The notes beneath the pieces are model-generated. The model worked only from the letters and a program-made list of their open reading frames with translations. It searched no databases and was not told the DNA's origin. From Perkinsus olseni (taxonomy: Eukaryota; Perkinsozoa; Perkinsida; Perkinsidae), in assembly GCA_013115135.1 (NCBI GenBank), contig JABANP010000283.1, positions 1 through 64,000 on the forward strand: a stretch of DNA of 64,000 bases, read 5' to 3'. Below are positions 1-12,012 of this stretch, piece by piece. The position numbers and the translations under genes were made by a program. How positions within the stretch are numbered: the first letter of the stretch is position 1; each line of letters starts with the position of its first letter.

Positions 1-279
1 GATGGATCTACAATGGCGTCTACTACCCATTCTAAGTCGCATCTCTCGTCTGCGGCAGCTGTTGCTGTCTCAAAGCAGCAGGCCGGACTTTTCCTGCTCA
101 GTTGCTTCGAGGCACCGGAATTTTCTCATGGCTATTCGTCGGCAGTATTGGCTCACTTGGATGCATAGTTTTGTTCGAGATGTAATACTACAGCGGCTGT
201 GACGCGCTGGGGAGACGCTGGCTCTTCTACATTGTCAGGGCGGTTGTTCGGAACCCTCGATTCATGCTCAAACCGAAGC
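1..279. other. Upstream of the GH5 gene, no gene supported
   Basis: No conserved coding signal was recognised here. A pyrimidine-rich stretch ending in AG near position 365 could be an acceptor, so a 5' exon of the following gene might lie in this stretch. Confidence 0.4.
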
Positions 280-3200
280 ATGATTGTCCGAATATTTTGG
301 AGCCGACCGACTATAAGAAGTGCGCGGAGGAAGCGCTGCCGGGGTGACTGGAACGTTTCCTTTAGGTTCGGAGCGCCCCGGCAAGTCGAAAGGGATGTTA
401 TTATACAGGGAACGCAATTCCGGGACTCCAAGGGCCGCAGGGTCCACTTGAGAGGAATCAACGTTGGAGGGATGTCTAAGATCCCTTATGGTGATGGAGC
501 AACGGCTGGCAACCGCTCCGCTACTTTCCTTTTTTTTTCTAACACTATGATTTATTCTAGGGACTTCGACTAACGAGCCTACGGTACCGTATGGCGAGGG
601 GGTTACCTTTGTGGGGAGGCCTTTCCCAATAGCCGAGGCTGACGTCCACTTAGCTCGCCTACGCGCCTGGGGACTCACATTTGTAAGTGTCTAGCGTCTG
701 TATTCTGTATGTGTATCGTGAGTGGTAGTTACGCATGATTGTCACTTGGGAAGCGCTGGAGCCCCGCAGGCCAGGGGAGTATGACAGGGAGTACATCGAC
801 TACATTGTGCAGATAGTGAAGAAGTGTCGAGAGTAATAGGGCGGGTGTGGGCAGGTCGGCGCCGTGACGGACGCGTACTGGGAATTCGAGTATCACGGGT
901 TGGTCACTGATATGTCTAGTACTCGCTCCATTATGCGGTGCATCGGCGGCAATACACGTAGTAGTAGCTTGGTCAAATCCCCCTGTCTAGTGCAGTTAGC
1001 TCCATGTGTAGCCTGAGTCTGGTGTGTGGAATTATGTGTGGTTCGTGCGTCTACGTGCGTCTGTTATGGCGTGGCCTTCAGGTACGGCATCAGCGTCGTT
1101 ATAGACCCCCACCAAGACGTAGGTCCCCACGAGACGTGAGAATCCTCCATGTTGTCAGCAGGCGTGGTGTCGCTGGACTGGTGGAGATGGTGCGCCCCGA
1201 TGGACTCTAGAGAAGCTAGGGCTGAACCCTGATGCGCTATCCGAGGCTGGCGTTGCGATGCTGCATCAGGCCAACTTGGCAGATGATGAGGATGAGGACC
1301 CAAAGAGGTAGTAGGACGGCTGTTGAGACGGCGTCGCTTCGCCTAGGAGGAATGGACCGGTTATTGGGGCGCATGTCCTTTTCCTTGGGATAGGTTCTAT
1401 CCGCATATGGTTTGGCCGACGAACAACTTCATGTACCCAGCTGCTACCATGTGGGCTATCTTCTTCGCTGGCGAGGATTACGCTCCGAAGACTAAGATTG
1501 GTGAGTTTCTTCATCTTGAGCGAGGAAGATACGGTATAGGTTGGTATAGATAATGTTTTACAGGTGATGAGAACGCTGGTGCATACCTCCGTCGTCATTA
1601 CTATGGTGCTGTTAGCGCCTTGGCGGAGGCACTGAAGGATGAACCCAATGTGCTGGGCTTTGAGACCATGAATGAGCCCAACATGGGATGGATCGGTCGA
1701 GACCTCGGCTTGGATAAGTAGACAGTGCGTAGGTGAGTATTCCTGAGTTTCAGTTTTTCGCTGAGTAGGTACGATTCTTCTCAGCCACTGGGCTATCTAG
1801 CAAGTCCGTGGGAAAGCATGCAGCTTGCTAACGGTAACTCTGTAACTGTAGCTAAATACGGAGAGGCTTACAGATACCTCGGACACTATGTAGTAGTTGG
1901 TTCCATTAGTCACCGGATGCTGCGATCAGCGACGAGTTTCGAGAGGCCCCTCGTTCTCATCAGGCACTGAACGAGCACCATACTAAAGTGTTCTTGCCGG
2001 GCTATAGGGACCCGTGGTATGATAACGGCGTCTGGGATTATGATGCCAACGGGAAGATGCGCCTATTGAAGAAGAGATATTTCGACTTGAAGACCGAGGA
2101 AGATTTTCAAGGTATTGGAAATCCTACGACTAGGGTCCGGCTTGGTGAACGTTGCAGTCTTTAGCTCGATACATGCGGCCGTTCTGGAAGGGCGTGACTG
2201 AGGCTGTAAGGGCGAAGATTCCGGACGCCATCATTTTCATGGGTGAGGGTTCGCCGCATTCAGCGCGAGGATTGGTCGTGGGGACGAAATGCTCCGAAGG
2301 TCCTGCTCTCGATATGGAGAAACCGAGGCTGCATGTGGCGTCCGCGGATGACGCTCCTTCGGATTCTCGCCTGGTATGGGCACCGCACTGGTGATAACAA
2401 TTTTTGGCTTTACGGCGCGTCAGATCGCTCGGCTGCTCAGGTATGATGGGCTTACTTTTCAATTTTGCGTCTACCGCACATGGGCGGCCATGAGAGTCTC
2501 GGAAGAGGGAATGAGCGTGAGCCATGGGGTCCCGGGTTCAAATCCTGGTAGTGGTATTTTGACAGCTTGCCCTTGGCCCGGATGTCGCAGAAGGCGTTCA
2601 TGAAGAGTCTCTTAAGAGGGTGGCCGGCAGCGGTGACGCGGTTGGTCCAACTTTACTCGGGGAGTCGGGCGTGCACTGGTGTGGGGGTTACGGTAGGGGC
2701 TGAGAGTTTGTGGACGGTCTACTGTTTCTATGCAGCTATCACTGACATGGCTCTCAATGACAGCATGTGCGCTATTGAAAATAGCCTCGTACCAGCGGTG
2801 ACTATATGGAACTATGCGCCTGATAACAATGAGAAGGAGAAGGTGAGTATAATGGGGGACAATGACGGTGCGTCTTCGTGACGCAGGGCCGGAAATTACT
2901 TTTTGTGTGGGTGTGTAGCTCAGTGGTAGAGCGGCTGACTGCAGATCAGCAGGTCCTCGGTTCAAATCCGGGCGCGCCCTCTCTTATGCACTCTCGGTAT
3001 GCAGTTTGAGCGGCTGGATTCTGTTATCCTTCAGGATGGCTGGAACAAGGAAGATCTTTCGATCTTTACGAGCGAGCCTAATCCTCGGCCTGACAGCAAC
3101 GGCGGCCCTCACCTCCGAATGCCATCCTCGGTCAGGCCGTACCCTTTCAAGTATTACGGTGACTGCTCTTCATTTCACTGCGTGTTTCTTTCACCTCGTT

Positions 3201-3592
3201 CGCACGCCTTGTTTTACGTGCACGGATCAGCTCTGCTGCCATTCTCTCAGGTTGGCGGGTAAACCAGTAGAAGTACACTTCAACGGCTTGAGCAACGACA
3301 AGTCCTTCATTTTGCGATTTGAGATGGATCCGAAGTGCAGTAGGAAACTGAGATCAACTAATATCGACCGACTCTACGTTTTCAGCGACTAATGTGTCGG
3401 AGATTTTTGTACCTCTGTGCATCCACTATCCGAACGGAATTGACGTCAAGGTCAGTCATCTCATTATCGGTGAGCTTGAGTGCGACACGTCAGGTTTCTG
3501 ATGGGAGCTGGGAGCTAGACGCCGCGAATCAGACTTTGTTTTATACACATAATCCAGATGTAGTGCGGGGGCAGAGCTCTCGGAGCGATTGA
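280..3592 (+). CDS. Glycoside hydrolase family 5, endoglycoceramidase / steryl-glucosidase type (17 exons)
   Basis: Predicted retaining beta-glucosidase acting on glycolipids; the closest family I can name is the fungal EGCrP2/steryl-beta-glucosidase branch of GH5. Exons with consistent phase are 280-490, 561-682, 729-823, 1082-1118, 1162-1307, 1394-1500, 1564-1717, 1769-1889, 1964-2111, 2165-2390, 2441-2516, 2566-2680, 2736-2842, 3035-3150, 3251-3339, 3386-3450 and 3494-3592. In order they give the N-terminal LRGINVGG strand, VGRPFPIAEAD, VTWEALEP, IDPHQD, the general acid Glu in TMNEPNMG, WAPHWYD, the nucleophile Glu in LLGESGVHW, WNYAPDN, DGWNKEDLSIF and a C-terminal beta-sandwich ending at the TGA at 3590. 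No stop or frameshift is needed. No signal peptide is obvious, but the start is uncertain: ATG 280 is in frame, yet an upstream exon is possible. Intron 13 carries a tRNA gene. Confidence 0.88.
2529..2556 (+). other. tRNA T-arm-like sequence inside a 49-nt GH5 intron
   Basis: The intron at 2517-2565 contains a 5-bp stem (CCGGG/CCTGG) closing the loop TTCAAAT, then seven bases, an A and a T-run. This looks like the 3' quarter of a tRNA. No matching 5' half, D-arm or anticodon arm can be found within the intron, and the preceding bases are exon. It may be a decayed tRNA copy or chance. Confidence 0.35.
2909..2980 (+). tRNA. tRNA-Cys (GCA), no intron, inside GH5 intron 13
   Basis: A complete 72-nt cloverleaf. 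The acceptor GGGTGTG pairs with CGCGCCC including two G-U pairs, and the D-arm is GCTC...GAGC. The anticodon stem GCTGA/TCAGC closes the loop CTGCAGA with anticodon GCA at 2941-2943, and the T-loop is TTCAAAT. The discriminator base is T, as expected for eukaryotic tRNA-Cys, and no CCA is encoded. It is transcribed in the same direction as its host intron (2843-3034). Confidence 0.95.
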
Positions 3593-3892
3593 CATGCAGT
3601 CATCGTTTCCTGTCAGTTTACTACACACACGTTGCGTGTGTCTCGCGCGTCGGCAGCACCATCCCGTACTGAGGTAGGGATCAGTCGGGCAACAATGACG
3701 AATGGAAAGAAATAGAGAAATGGCAACGAGTCTGCATGCCCATTGGGGCCGCCATGGCCTGCTTTCTCTGGTACTTTTGTATGCGATATGCTTCAACACT
3801 CTCTGCGCCACAGGCTCAGTATTTCGAAATTGTCGCTGTTTAGGGAGCGTCTCCCTCATTCTCCAGTACGCTGACGGAGGTTGCGTTTTTCA
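3593..3892. other. Intergenic between GH5 and CAF-1 genes
   Basis: The GH5 3' flank and the probable promoter of the next gene lie here. Nothing specific is recognised, though 5' exons of the CAF-1 gene could begin in this stretch. Confidence 0.4.
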
Positions 3893-6800
3893 ATGAAGTT
3901 CATCATGAAAGGTCGGGTATGCGGTCGACGGTCGACGCTGCTCATAAGGAGTCGCATAGTCCGCGATGAGTCGACCCTCGATGTAAACAGGCCGGATCCG
4001 GCTAACTGGGTGTATCAGCTGGATGGGCTACAGCTCGTGAAGCCTCAGTTTGTCTGCGCTATTCATTTTGCCTACGCTGCCCTCTCCCTGCGCCATGGGC
4101 ACGCAGATTCGGACGACATTAGATCCGAACTTTCAGGAAGAGTTGGACGGGTCTCCACTCGCGCCCGATGATATCAGCAGAGCCGTAGCGATGTTCGTGG
4201 AGGAACGTGTAGCGACGGGTATATCTCATTTCTGAGGGGTGCCATTGAAAGGCCTGGTGGGGATTTTCGAGGGTCGATGATGTTAATCAGGTGTTTACGT
4301 TGCAGCAGCTCGGCCGGTTACCTGAAAAGGAATTCGACGGACTGATGAATGAGCAACAGCCGAGGCTTCAGCGCGGGATAAAAGTGGTGTTGAAGGACTT
4401 GTGGTCTAGCTGGCACAAATGGGTAATCTCTTGGCCCTCCGTCGGGATGGGTTGTGAACATGTGGGCACTGTTGGTAGGCCGAGCAGAAGAAGAAGGAGG
4501 AAGAGCTGGCACAGAAGGAGCGGATAAGGGAGGTCCGATGTTTCGGCGTTCGACGCGTATTGACTCGATACCATCGTGCATTCAGGAGGAGAAGCTAAAG
4601 AGATTAAAAGAGAAAGAGGAAATGAAGGTGACTAGGGATCTGCCGCTCGGTATTCTTGGAGCGGTGGATTGCCAGTTACAAGCCGCGGACATGAAACGAC
4701 GTATGCAGGAGGAGGCGCGGCAACAGAAGCAGCAAGTACTGTGGCATAGGTGGCTGTTGGCGGAGAGGTTTTCGTGGTGGTAGGAGCGAGAGAGACAGAA
4801 GGAGCAGGAACGGTTGGCCAGAGAGAAGGCCAGGGAGGAAGAGAAGCTAGCTCGACAAGCCGCTAAGGAGAAGGCGAAGGAAGAGGAGAGACTTCGGAGA
4901 GAAGTATGGGATGGTGTTGGGCTTTAAGGCAAGTAGTAGTGGGCTTGGTCCTCAGGAGGAGAAAGCGCGAAAGCAGAAGGAAAGAGCAAGCTCTGCTAAG
5001 GTGAGCGGGACAGTCTCTGGAGGAGTGTGTGATTCTCCAACTGTTGTTGTGTGCCTGTTACGGGAGTCAATGGCGCGAGTTGGTCCATGTGCGCCCTCAG
5101 GGACCGGGCAGGAACTCCTCAGCAGCCTCGGCAGGTCGACGGCAGAGTTTCGTAAGGACTATGCGTCATATGCCCAATGGTCGAAGCTCGATGGTAGATA
5201 TCTTCCTACTTGATTACGGCCAATGGACAGAACGGGGCAGCATCCCCTGGGAAGGCATCGAACCCACCGGAGAAGGGTAGGGCGGAAATGGCATGTGCGC
5301 TGTGGGAACTGTCGATCTGGCTGACGATGTGGATAGGGCCCTCACTATCTTTGCTCTCACTCTCAGAGGAAGTTGTAGGATCCGCTGAGCCGAGCTTGGA
5401 GGGGTGGCGGGACTACTGGCGGAAGGCGAGAAGGAAATTCAACCATGCACAGCTGAAGGAGTGGGGTAAGTCACGAGGGTAGGCGGATAGTTGTTGGAAT
5501 ATTCCAGAATTCCCCGATGGCTGCATCGGTGGGGGAGGGTTTCCCTGTGGTAGATGCTCGTCGGTTTGTGTCAAGCAAAAAGGGCGGGGAGACTCCTGAT
5601 GGATCACAGAGCAGCATCGCCTCCGAGGACCGCCGGGACTTGGTCGCCCCGTCGGAGCTGGATACCAAGGGTGTAACTACGGCCGTGTATGCCTTCGGTG
5701 AGGTGTGGTTGGACGCTGATGCTTCGAACTGGAAAGCCTCATACAATGGCACCAGCGCAGTACTCGACTCTCACTGTGTAGCGGCTATTATTGGCTACTA
5801 TCGATCACTCGTGGTTGGTCTCTACCTGTAGCTTCCGTACTTTCAGAAGCAGCCGGCCGGCAGACTCCAGGCAACGGTATAGCGGACGGCGTAAGCCTCG
5901 CTGTGTCTTTGTGGACCTTGACGAGCGAGATCGCCCGCCGGTCCAACTGGTGAGCAGCAGGGGAATCTATGGCGGAGTTACGGTGAAGCGTGGGGCCCTC
6001 TTCTGCCAGCTGCAAGATCTATGGGTGTTCCTCTTATCGCTGTGTGCTCAAGGATGGACGGTGGTCTTCTCATCGCGGCTGGTGTGACTTTGAAGGGCCG
6101 CCTATGTTTTTTCACCTGAGGAATTTGGTTGGAAATATAATTGTCATGCCCCTATAGTGAAGAACTGAAAGCTCGACTTTGTCGTGACTGGCACGGATGC
6201 ATCGGGTTCAGATCATCACCTGCGAGTCCAAGGCAGTGTCGGGGCGAAACCCATTGGGGAAGGACTCTGCTCTCGACTACGAGATTGACAGGTCAGTCGA
6301 CTCTGATTGGGATGTCGAATGAGAGGTAGTCTACTGCAGCGATGCCGAGTGGGCTGAGCAGGCAGAGGGGGAGGATCTGGGTGATGATGATGACGAGAGT
6401 GAAGACGATGAGACAGCGAGTGATGCTGATGTGAGCAGGCGGCTCAGTCGTGGCGGCGGTGGGGATGCTTTGGTCAGTCCTGTGTGGTCTCTGATGGGAA
6501 ACTGAGTGCTGATGAGATGTCGGAGGACGAGGAGTGTGCAGCGGCGGAGAGGAGCTGATCAAGAAGAAGAGCAAGAAAGTAAAGAGGGATAACTAGGGCT
6601 GTTGCTGAGGCTGATACTAAGCAGGGTTAACATACGCTTCTGACCAGTATAAATATGGAGAAGACTTCCCGTAGTGGCGGTCGCTGCTCATCGCGTTGCA
6701 TCCGTCCTCCGGGCCCTCCTTAGTCGGCTTTGTCACGGGGTTCATGATTCTCACACCTTTGATTGATTAATGTCCCCTCAGCGTCGGTCGGCGGGTGTCT

Positions 6801-8154
6801 TGGCTACGGCCTGCATATCTCTGGCTGAGATAGACGCTGCGGAGTGGCCTCCTTCAAGCGGTTGCCTCTGCGCTTCTCTCGTCACTGCGGGAGACTGTCA
6901 TCAACGACTTTACCATCGACATTTTAGATCAAAGTGAGCGAGTTTGCTGGCTGTGACAGCTGTCTCGGCGCCTTTTGAAAATGACCCGCAGATCTGATCG
7001 ATGCCCCGGGTGAAGACGACCCGAAACCGACCGCGCAGTCAACTACTGCTGGCTCGCGAGGTCCCCAGCAAGGTGGTGCTTCGGGAGAGGGTCCAATGAA
7101 GTCTCCTCTGGTAGCGACGCCGGACAGCCGAGCGACTCGGACGCGTGAGTCCACTTATTTTCGTGTCTGCTTTCATATTACTCTGGTAGGAACGGCGGAG
7201 CGAAGTCCCAACAGCAGCGGAAGAAGGTGGTACTGTTTGAGGGACTGCCTCCTGGAAGATGCTGATGAGTGTTAGGTGTGGAGCGACATCAAGCTGAGAC
7301 GGAAGCTGCCAAATTCGTGCATGCTAGTTCGATGGCATTGGGGAAGCTGAAGCTAGGGATTCGAAGAACAGTAAGATGCGCTGGTCGGGTTTGGTATGGG
7401 TAGGCCGGTGATTTCGTGCAGGCATCCCCAGTGCGCTGGTTGCAGGTACTGCAGCGCAGATCAAACGGATTGCCAAATACGAACGGCGCGGCACTAACTC
7501 TTGCATGGCCTGGTGGGTGACGCGAGAAGCTATCAAAAGAGGTGGGCTACTGGGCGTATCTTATGTCGATGCTGGCCTTTCGCGGTTGAAGCTTCCAGCC
7601 CAAACCATGGAGAATCTAGCGGAAAAGAGGGAGCTGGTCACTCCATCGGGTAAGGGAATCTTCGTGGATTGTTCACCTGCTGCCATGATGTCTTATTTAG
7701 GAGTGTACCTCTCCAGCCTCGGAAGCGTCGCAAACCGGGAGTCGCCGCCTCCGCCGACTAGTCGGGAGACGGCGAACTCCGGTAGTGGAGAAGGTGGAGG
7801 CGAATCAGGAGAAGGGGTGGTAGTAGCAGCGATGGTGGTGGAGGTGAAGGTGCATCGGATGGACCTAAGCAAAGGTGATTTTCCGGGTTTTCTCAACCTG
7901 ACTGGGAGTATAGTGGACAGGGATATCGTTATGGTGTATAGTTTTACTGTAAAATATAGCATGGACGTAGGTATAGTACTTCTAAGACGTATAGTGGACT
8001 TAGCTGAACCCGTGTACGTTGCCAGTTGAATGACGAGGGGATAGGGGAATAGTCAAATTGCCACGTTGTTTCATATTGCATTCACGCAGATGCAAAGCGT
8101 ATGCGACGAATCACCGATTATTTCCCGGCGAAGTCCGCCACCCCCGGGCCCTAA
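3893..8154 (+). CDS. Chromatin assembly factor 1 large subunit (p150-like), multi-exon
   Basis: Histone H3-H4 chaperone subunit that deposits nucleosomes behind replication forks in the nucleus. The KER region (Lys/Glu/Arg-rich coiled coil) is spread over short exons 4479-4532, 4586-4627, 4683-4735, 4784-4903 and 4956-5000, all in phase. The acidic ED region is created by splicing 6291 to 6340 and reads DYEIDSDAEWAEQAEGEDL followed by an Asp/Glu run to 6430. This is the diagnostic CAF-1 p150 signature. Exon 7446-7649 contains IKRIAKYERRGTNS and AWWVTREAI, aligning with the C-terminal winged-helix region. The last exon reads KRMRRITDYFPAK, a PIP-box-like motif without the Gln, and stops at 8152. 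Exon structure at 5.1-6.2 and 6.5-7.4 kb is not fully resolved. Near 6530-6545 the frame needs a 2-nt (or impossible 8-nt) skip. The N-terminal start is provisional. Confidence 0.85.
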
Positions 8155-11100
8155 GGACACCCCGTTGGCTGGCGTCCACGCCAGTTCCCGTGAGTTAATA
8201 TCTCGAACGCTGATGGCTGTATCTGATCGTACTGTAGGACCCTGCTCCGCCGCCCGTTGACGTTCCGCAGGAAGCAGCTCAGCCTCCAGCGGTGGGAAGC
8301 GATATGCCTCCGGCGACGCCACTCTGATTCCCCTGAATTGATTGGCTGGCTCTGCTGAAGAGGATGTCCGCCCCTTCCTCGAAGCAGCTGCTGGCCCGAA
8401 CGTTTACACTACTGCTATCATCCTAATTCGTACGCATTTCTAACGTAGGATACTGCACTGACCAATGCATAGCGAATTTTCAATACCACATTTTGGTTGC
8501 TCTCAATGAGGTTGGAGTGGCAATTCATAGCTCATTTCTGCGATGAACATCGCTGTGTTGATTGGCCACGAGTTGACGAACCACGTGAGGTTCCTCTGCC
8601 CTTACAGTGAGCTTGCTGTTGCTTTCCGCTAGGAGCATGCTCTGTGCTGAAGGTACTGACGAGGAGATCTGCGCAGCTCTCGAGGGCGTGCAACGGCGAC
8701 CCCAATGGGCGCGCCATGAAAACTCGCAGCTGTCAAGCCTCTAAGAAGTACCCGGCGTTCAGTCAAAACGTAGGGTTCTCGCAGAGGATCTTTACATCCG
8801 ATGGGCCTTATTGGAGTAGCGAGCTCACTTAGTTCCACAACGCAGTGCTTTCGTGTGTCCGGCATCGAATCTTAGCTGAAAAAATTATCTCCACAGTGGC
8901 TTGTGCGTGGTAGATATATTGATGGTTGGAAGGTTAGGGTTGCCTGGTCAGGTTCATGCGAGCCCCTGTGCAGGCGAGGTGAGGCTCCGTTTGGCTTTAT
9001 CGAGCTTTAAGCGATGCCCGAGTCGTCAGTACCTCCTCTGCGCTCAGGGAAACCCTAGTTCAGCCGACGGCCGCCGTCTGTGCATGTTGTGTGCGGTAAC
9101 TGTACTTTACGTCTTCACTCACAGCCGTCTCGGGCAGAGGTGAGGAGACTAGCAGTTGGCGCGTCGAACTGCTCATTCTCACAGTCGTGCGCACAGATAA
9201 ACTCGCATGGTTCGTATCTGATCATGTGCTTCTTTGTTATTGCAGCTGATCGGCAAAAGCCACTGGTTGTCTGGACTGTCCCTACTGCGAGAGTCCGCAG
9301 AGATTCGTGGTCCCTGGCATTCGATGATGCTATTCGCAGCCCAGTCTTGATGTGGCGAAACTGAAAACGCACTCCGAAGGGCTTCAGCCCGGCAACGCAC
9401 GCTGTCTGCATGTTACTTGCACTAGCGCGTCGCTGCGGTGTTTTTCCAATACTATCTCGCGGACGTCTGACCCTGCCAGCGTGTGTGATGGTTCTGCCTA
9501 GATACTTAAAAGCTTTGTGAAATAGAGCATCTCTTTATTTTAATTCCCGCATGACTTTCACTGATCCTGAGAAGGTTTGTGAAGAGGCACAGCGGTACCA
9601 AAGACCGTGGATCATCTCCCCTACAGTTTCCAGGATCCGATGGCCACCGGAACATTGGTAGTATCGGGAGCGAGGTCACTGGGCACCGTTTCCGTGCGCA
9701 GGTCGAAACGCCGTACGGAGTTGGCGTATGTGTGGTGTGGATTCTCACGGCCGGGCCTCGTGCAGCTCTCGGCTCGATGCGACTTTGCATTAATCAGTCT
9801 CAAGTCACTTCCTCCCTGGAGAAGCCGCCCGCTGGGAGCTTCGCGGTACCCGCGTCTGTCATGACAATTTTGAAACGTGGATCGTCACTCTGTTGATGAA
9901 GCGAACGCTTCCGGGTGGAGTGGTAGAAAATGCAAGCGGTCTCTGAATTTCTTGCCATCCCAGGCTCTCGCTTTGCCGGGTCCGGGTCTGAGAAAGTTGA
10001 TTCGATTCGAGTATCGTAACACTGCCATCGGAATGGTTACCCCGCTGTCTGGCTGATAGCCGCATAGGAGTAAAGGCAGGTTAACCTCGGAATTGCATGG
10101 GAGGCGTTGAGTTGTCGGTCAATGGGGCTGCGGTAGGACATGGAAACGTTGCGGTGAGGAGTTGGTTGGCACTTATGGTAAAGTGTTTTCGCAGGATCTC
10201 GCAGGCGATTTGGGGAAGGACTGGTCTCTACTCGCGGATGACTCAGGAGAAACCAGCGAGAACGCAGCGTGGTGGAAGCCAGTGGCAAGGTGATAGGGTC
10301 TCTGTGTACTCATACTTACGGAAATTCTCGAAAACACTCGACCGTGAAGTGAGCGCTCGGGAGGAGCCGTTCCTGGAAGCTCAGAGTTTAGTTTACGCCT
10401 CTCGACGATCGTTTCATTAGAATTTTCGCGGCGATATTTCAGTTAAAGTTGCCCTCGAGAGGCGAGGGTATGCCACACTCGGCGAGTAGTGCAAGGCCGA
10501 GGGCGACATCCGGAGAGAAGCTTCCGTCAGAGACAAGAGGACATCTCTCCCGCTAAAAATTGTTGTGATAGTTCTAGCTTGCAGTAGCAAGCATATGAGC
10601 TGTCACACCTCATAAGAACAGATACTACACTTGGATCATGTCAAAAGGCCGAGAAGGTATGCTTCTAGCAACCCCTGAAAAATCTATCTCGAAAAAGCGA
10701 TGCAACGAAGAAGTGGTATGATAGAAACTCGCCCGCCCTGAACTTAGCTTACGGGCTCCTCCACACAAGGGTGCTGTCCCTCCTGGATGGGCTTTGCTCC
10801 GCACTATATGATGCCATAAGTCGTCGTCGTCGATGCGCCAATTGCCGGATGTGGCGTTGGGAGGATGAATGGCTAACTGCTGACGATTCTCGGCATCGTC
10901 ACCCGCGGACCGCCGGCGAACAGTGGCCAAGCCACTCTTTACGGCGGCGGAGCTACGCGCGTTGCGTGTGGACATCGTGGGCTACGGCTTGATCTGATGA
11001 GAAAGATAGGAGTTTACTGGAGATTAGGCTCACAGCTTTACTGAGATTAGACCATGGAGGATATTGGTGAGTAAATCTACGGCGCCCCCAGGGCAGACGA

Positions 11101-12012
11101 GAGGCCCTCGAGTATGCGAGGGCATGCGCGAAGAAAGTGAGACTCTTATTGGCTTCCTGGGCTTTGCCATGCTTACGATCAGAGTATCCCCGCACGTGTC
11201 GAAATAGGCGCCACTGCTGCCCCCTTCAAACGTTTATTACAGTTGCCCGCCAACGGGCGCCCTAAAAATTGCCTAAAAATGACCGTTAGATCATTAGGAC
11301 GGGAATTGGAGCAGTTTTTCAACTAGCAATAAGCGCATCTCCGCAAGGCGTCATAGATAGCGCTTATTGCCCTCCCGCAAGGATACATACAATGGCGCCG
11401 ACAGAAGCTCTCGGGCGCGATGGGGAAAGGAGGGTATGAGAGTGACAGCGGAGCGAAGTGAGACATGTTTGTCACTTTTGCTTCCCATCCTTCATCCTGT
11501 TACTCCCCGCTCAAGTCGGATCACATATTCATATTCATTTTGGCGTGGTCCGCCTGGCGGACTCCGCCACGGAAACCTGGAGCATGATTATTGCATGACA
11601 GCAGCCACTCGGCAGTCGGTTATTCCTGAGCCAGCTCATGTTCCGGGCCTCGTAGCAGATACCTCTGCATAGCGCGGGGAGACAATCGGCACAAGCTTAA
11701 AAATTCCGACCGCCAGTGCAGTCGCCTCCCAAGCGTGCTTGATGAATGATTTTGTCGTAGGCGGTGGGTAAGGACTCTCGCCGAATGCGAAGTTTGCCGC
11801 TGAGTACGATCGGAAAGGATGGCAGATTCCGGCAGAACCTTTGAAGCAGCGAAAAAGATATCACAGCCAAGCGTGATGCAGCGCGGCCAGCCGGCCTCGA
11901 GGCACTTTGTGGAAAAATAACCTCCACTCCGTCGATTAGGCTTTCTAAGCAGCAGCAGTGTGTGGTATAATGTAATTGCGTCTTCCTTCAGTTCGTTGCT
12001 CCAGTCGCCGTT
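8155..12012. other. 3.9 kb without a supportable gene
   Basis: Several open stretches exist (for example a proline-rich run ending at 8323 and a 39-residue stretch ending at 9363), but none carries a recognised family motif and none could be spliced convincingly. A 10-bp inverted repeat (CAATAAGCGC...GCGCTTATTG) lies at about 11323-11371. If this region shares the surplus-base problem seen in the neighbouring nuclease gene, real genes here would be invisible to me. Confidence 0.4.

Noticed and set aside
2472..2556. Full tRNA-Ser/Leu gene around the T-arm-like sequence
   Set aside because: The 5' part is exon sequence coding for the GH5 protein; no D-arm or anticodon arm forms and two acceptor pairs fail.
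2152..2603. Apparent frameshifts in the GH5 gene
   Set aside because: They vanish when short GT-AG introns are placed with correct phase; the gene reads through all 17 exons.
6300..6340. Stop codon inside the CAF-1 acidic region
   Set aside because: It lies in a 48-nt intron; splicing 6291 to 6340 gives the uninterrupted CAF-1 signature.
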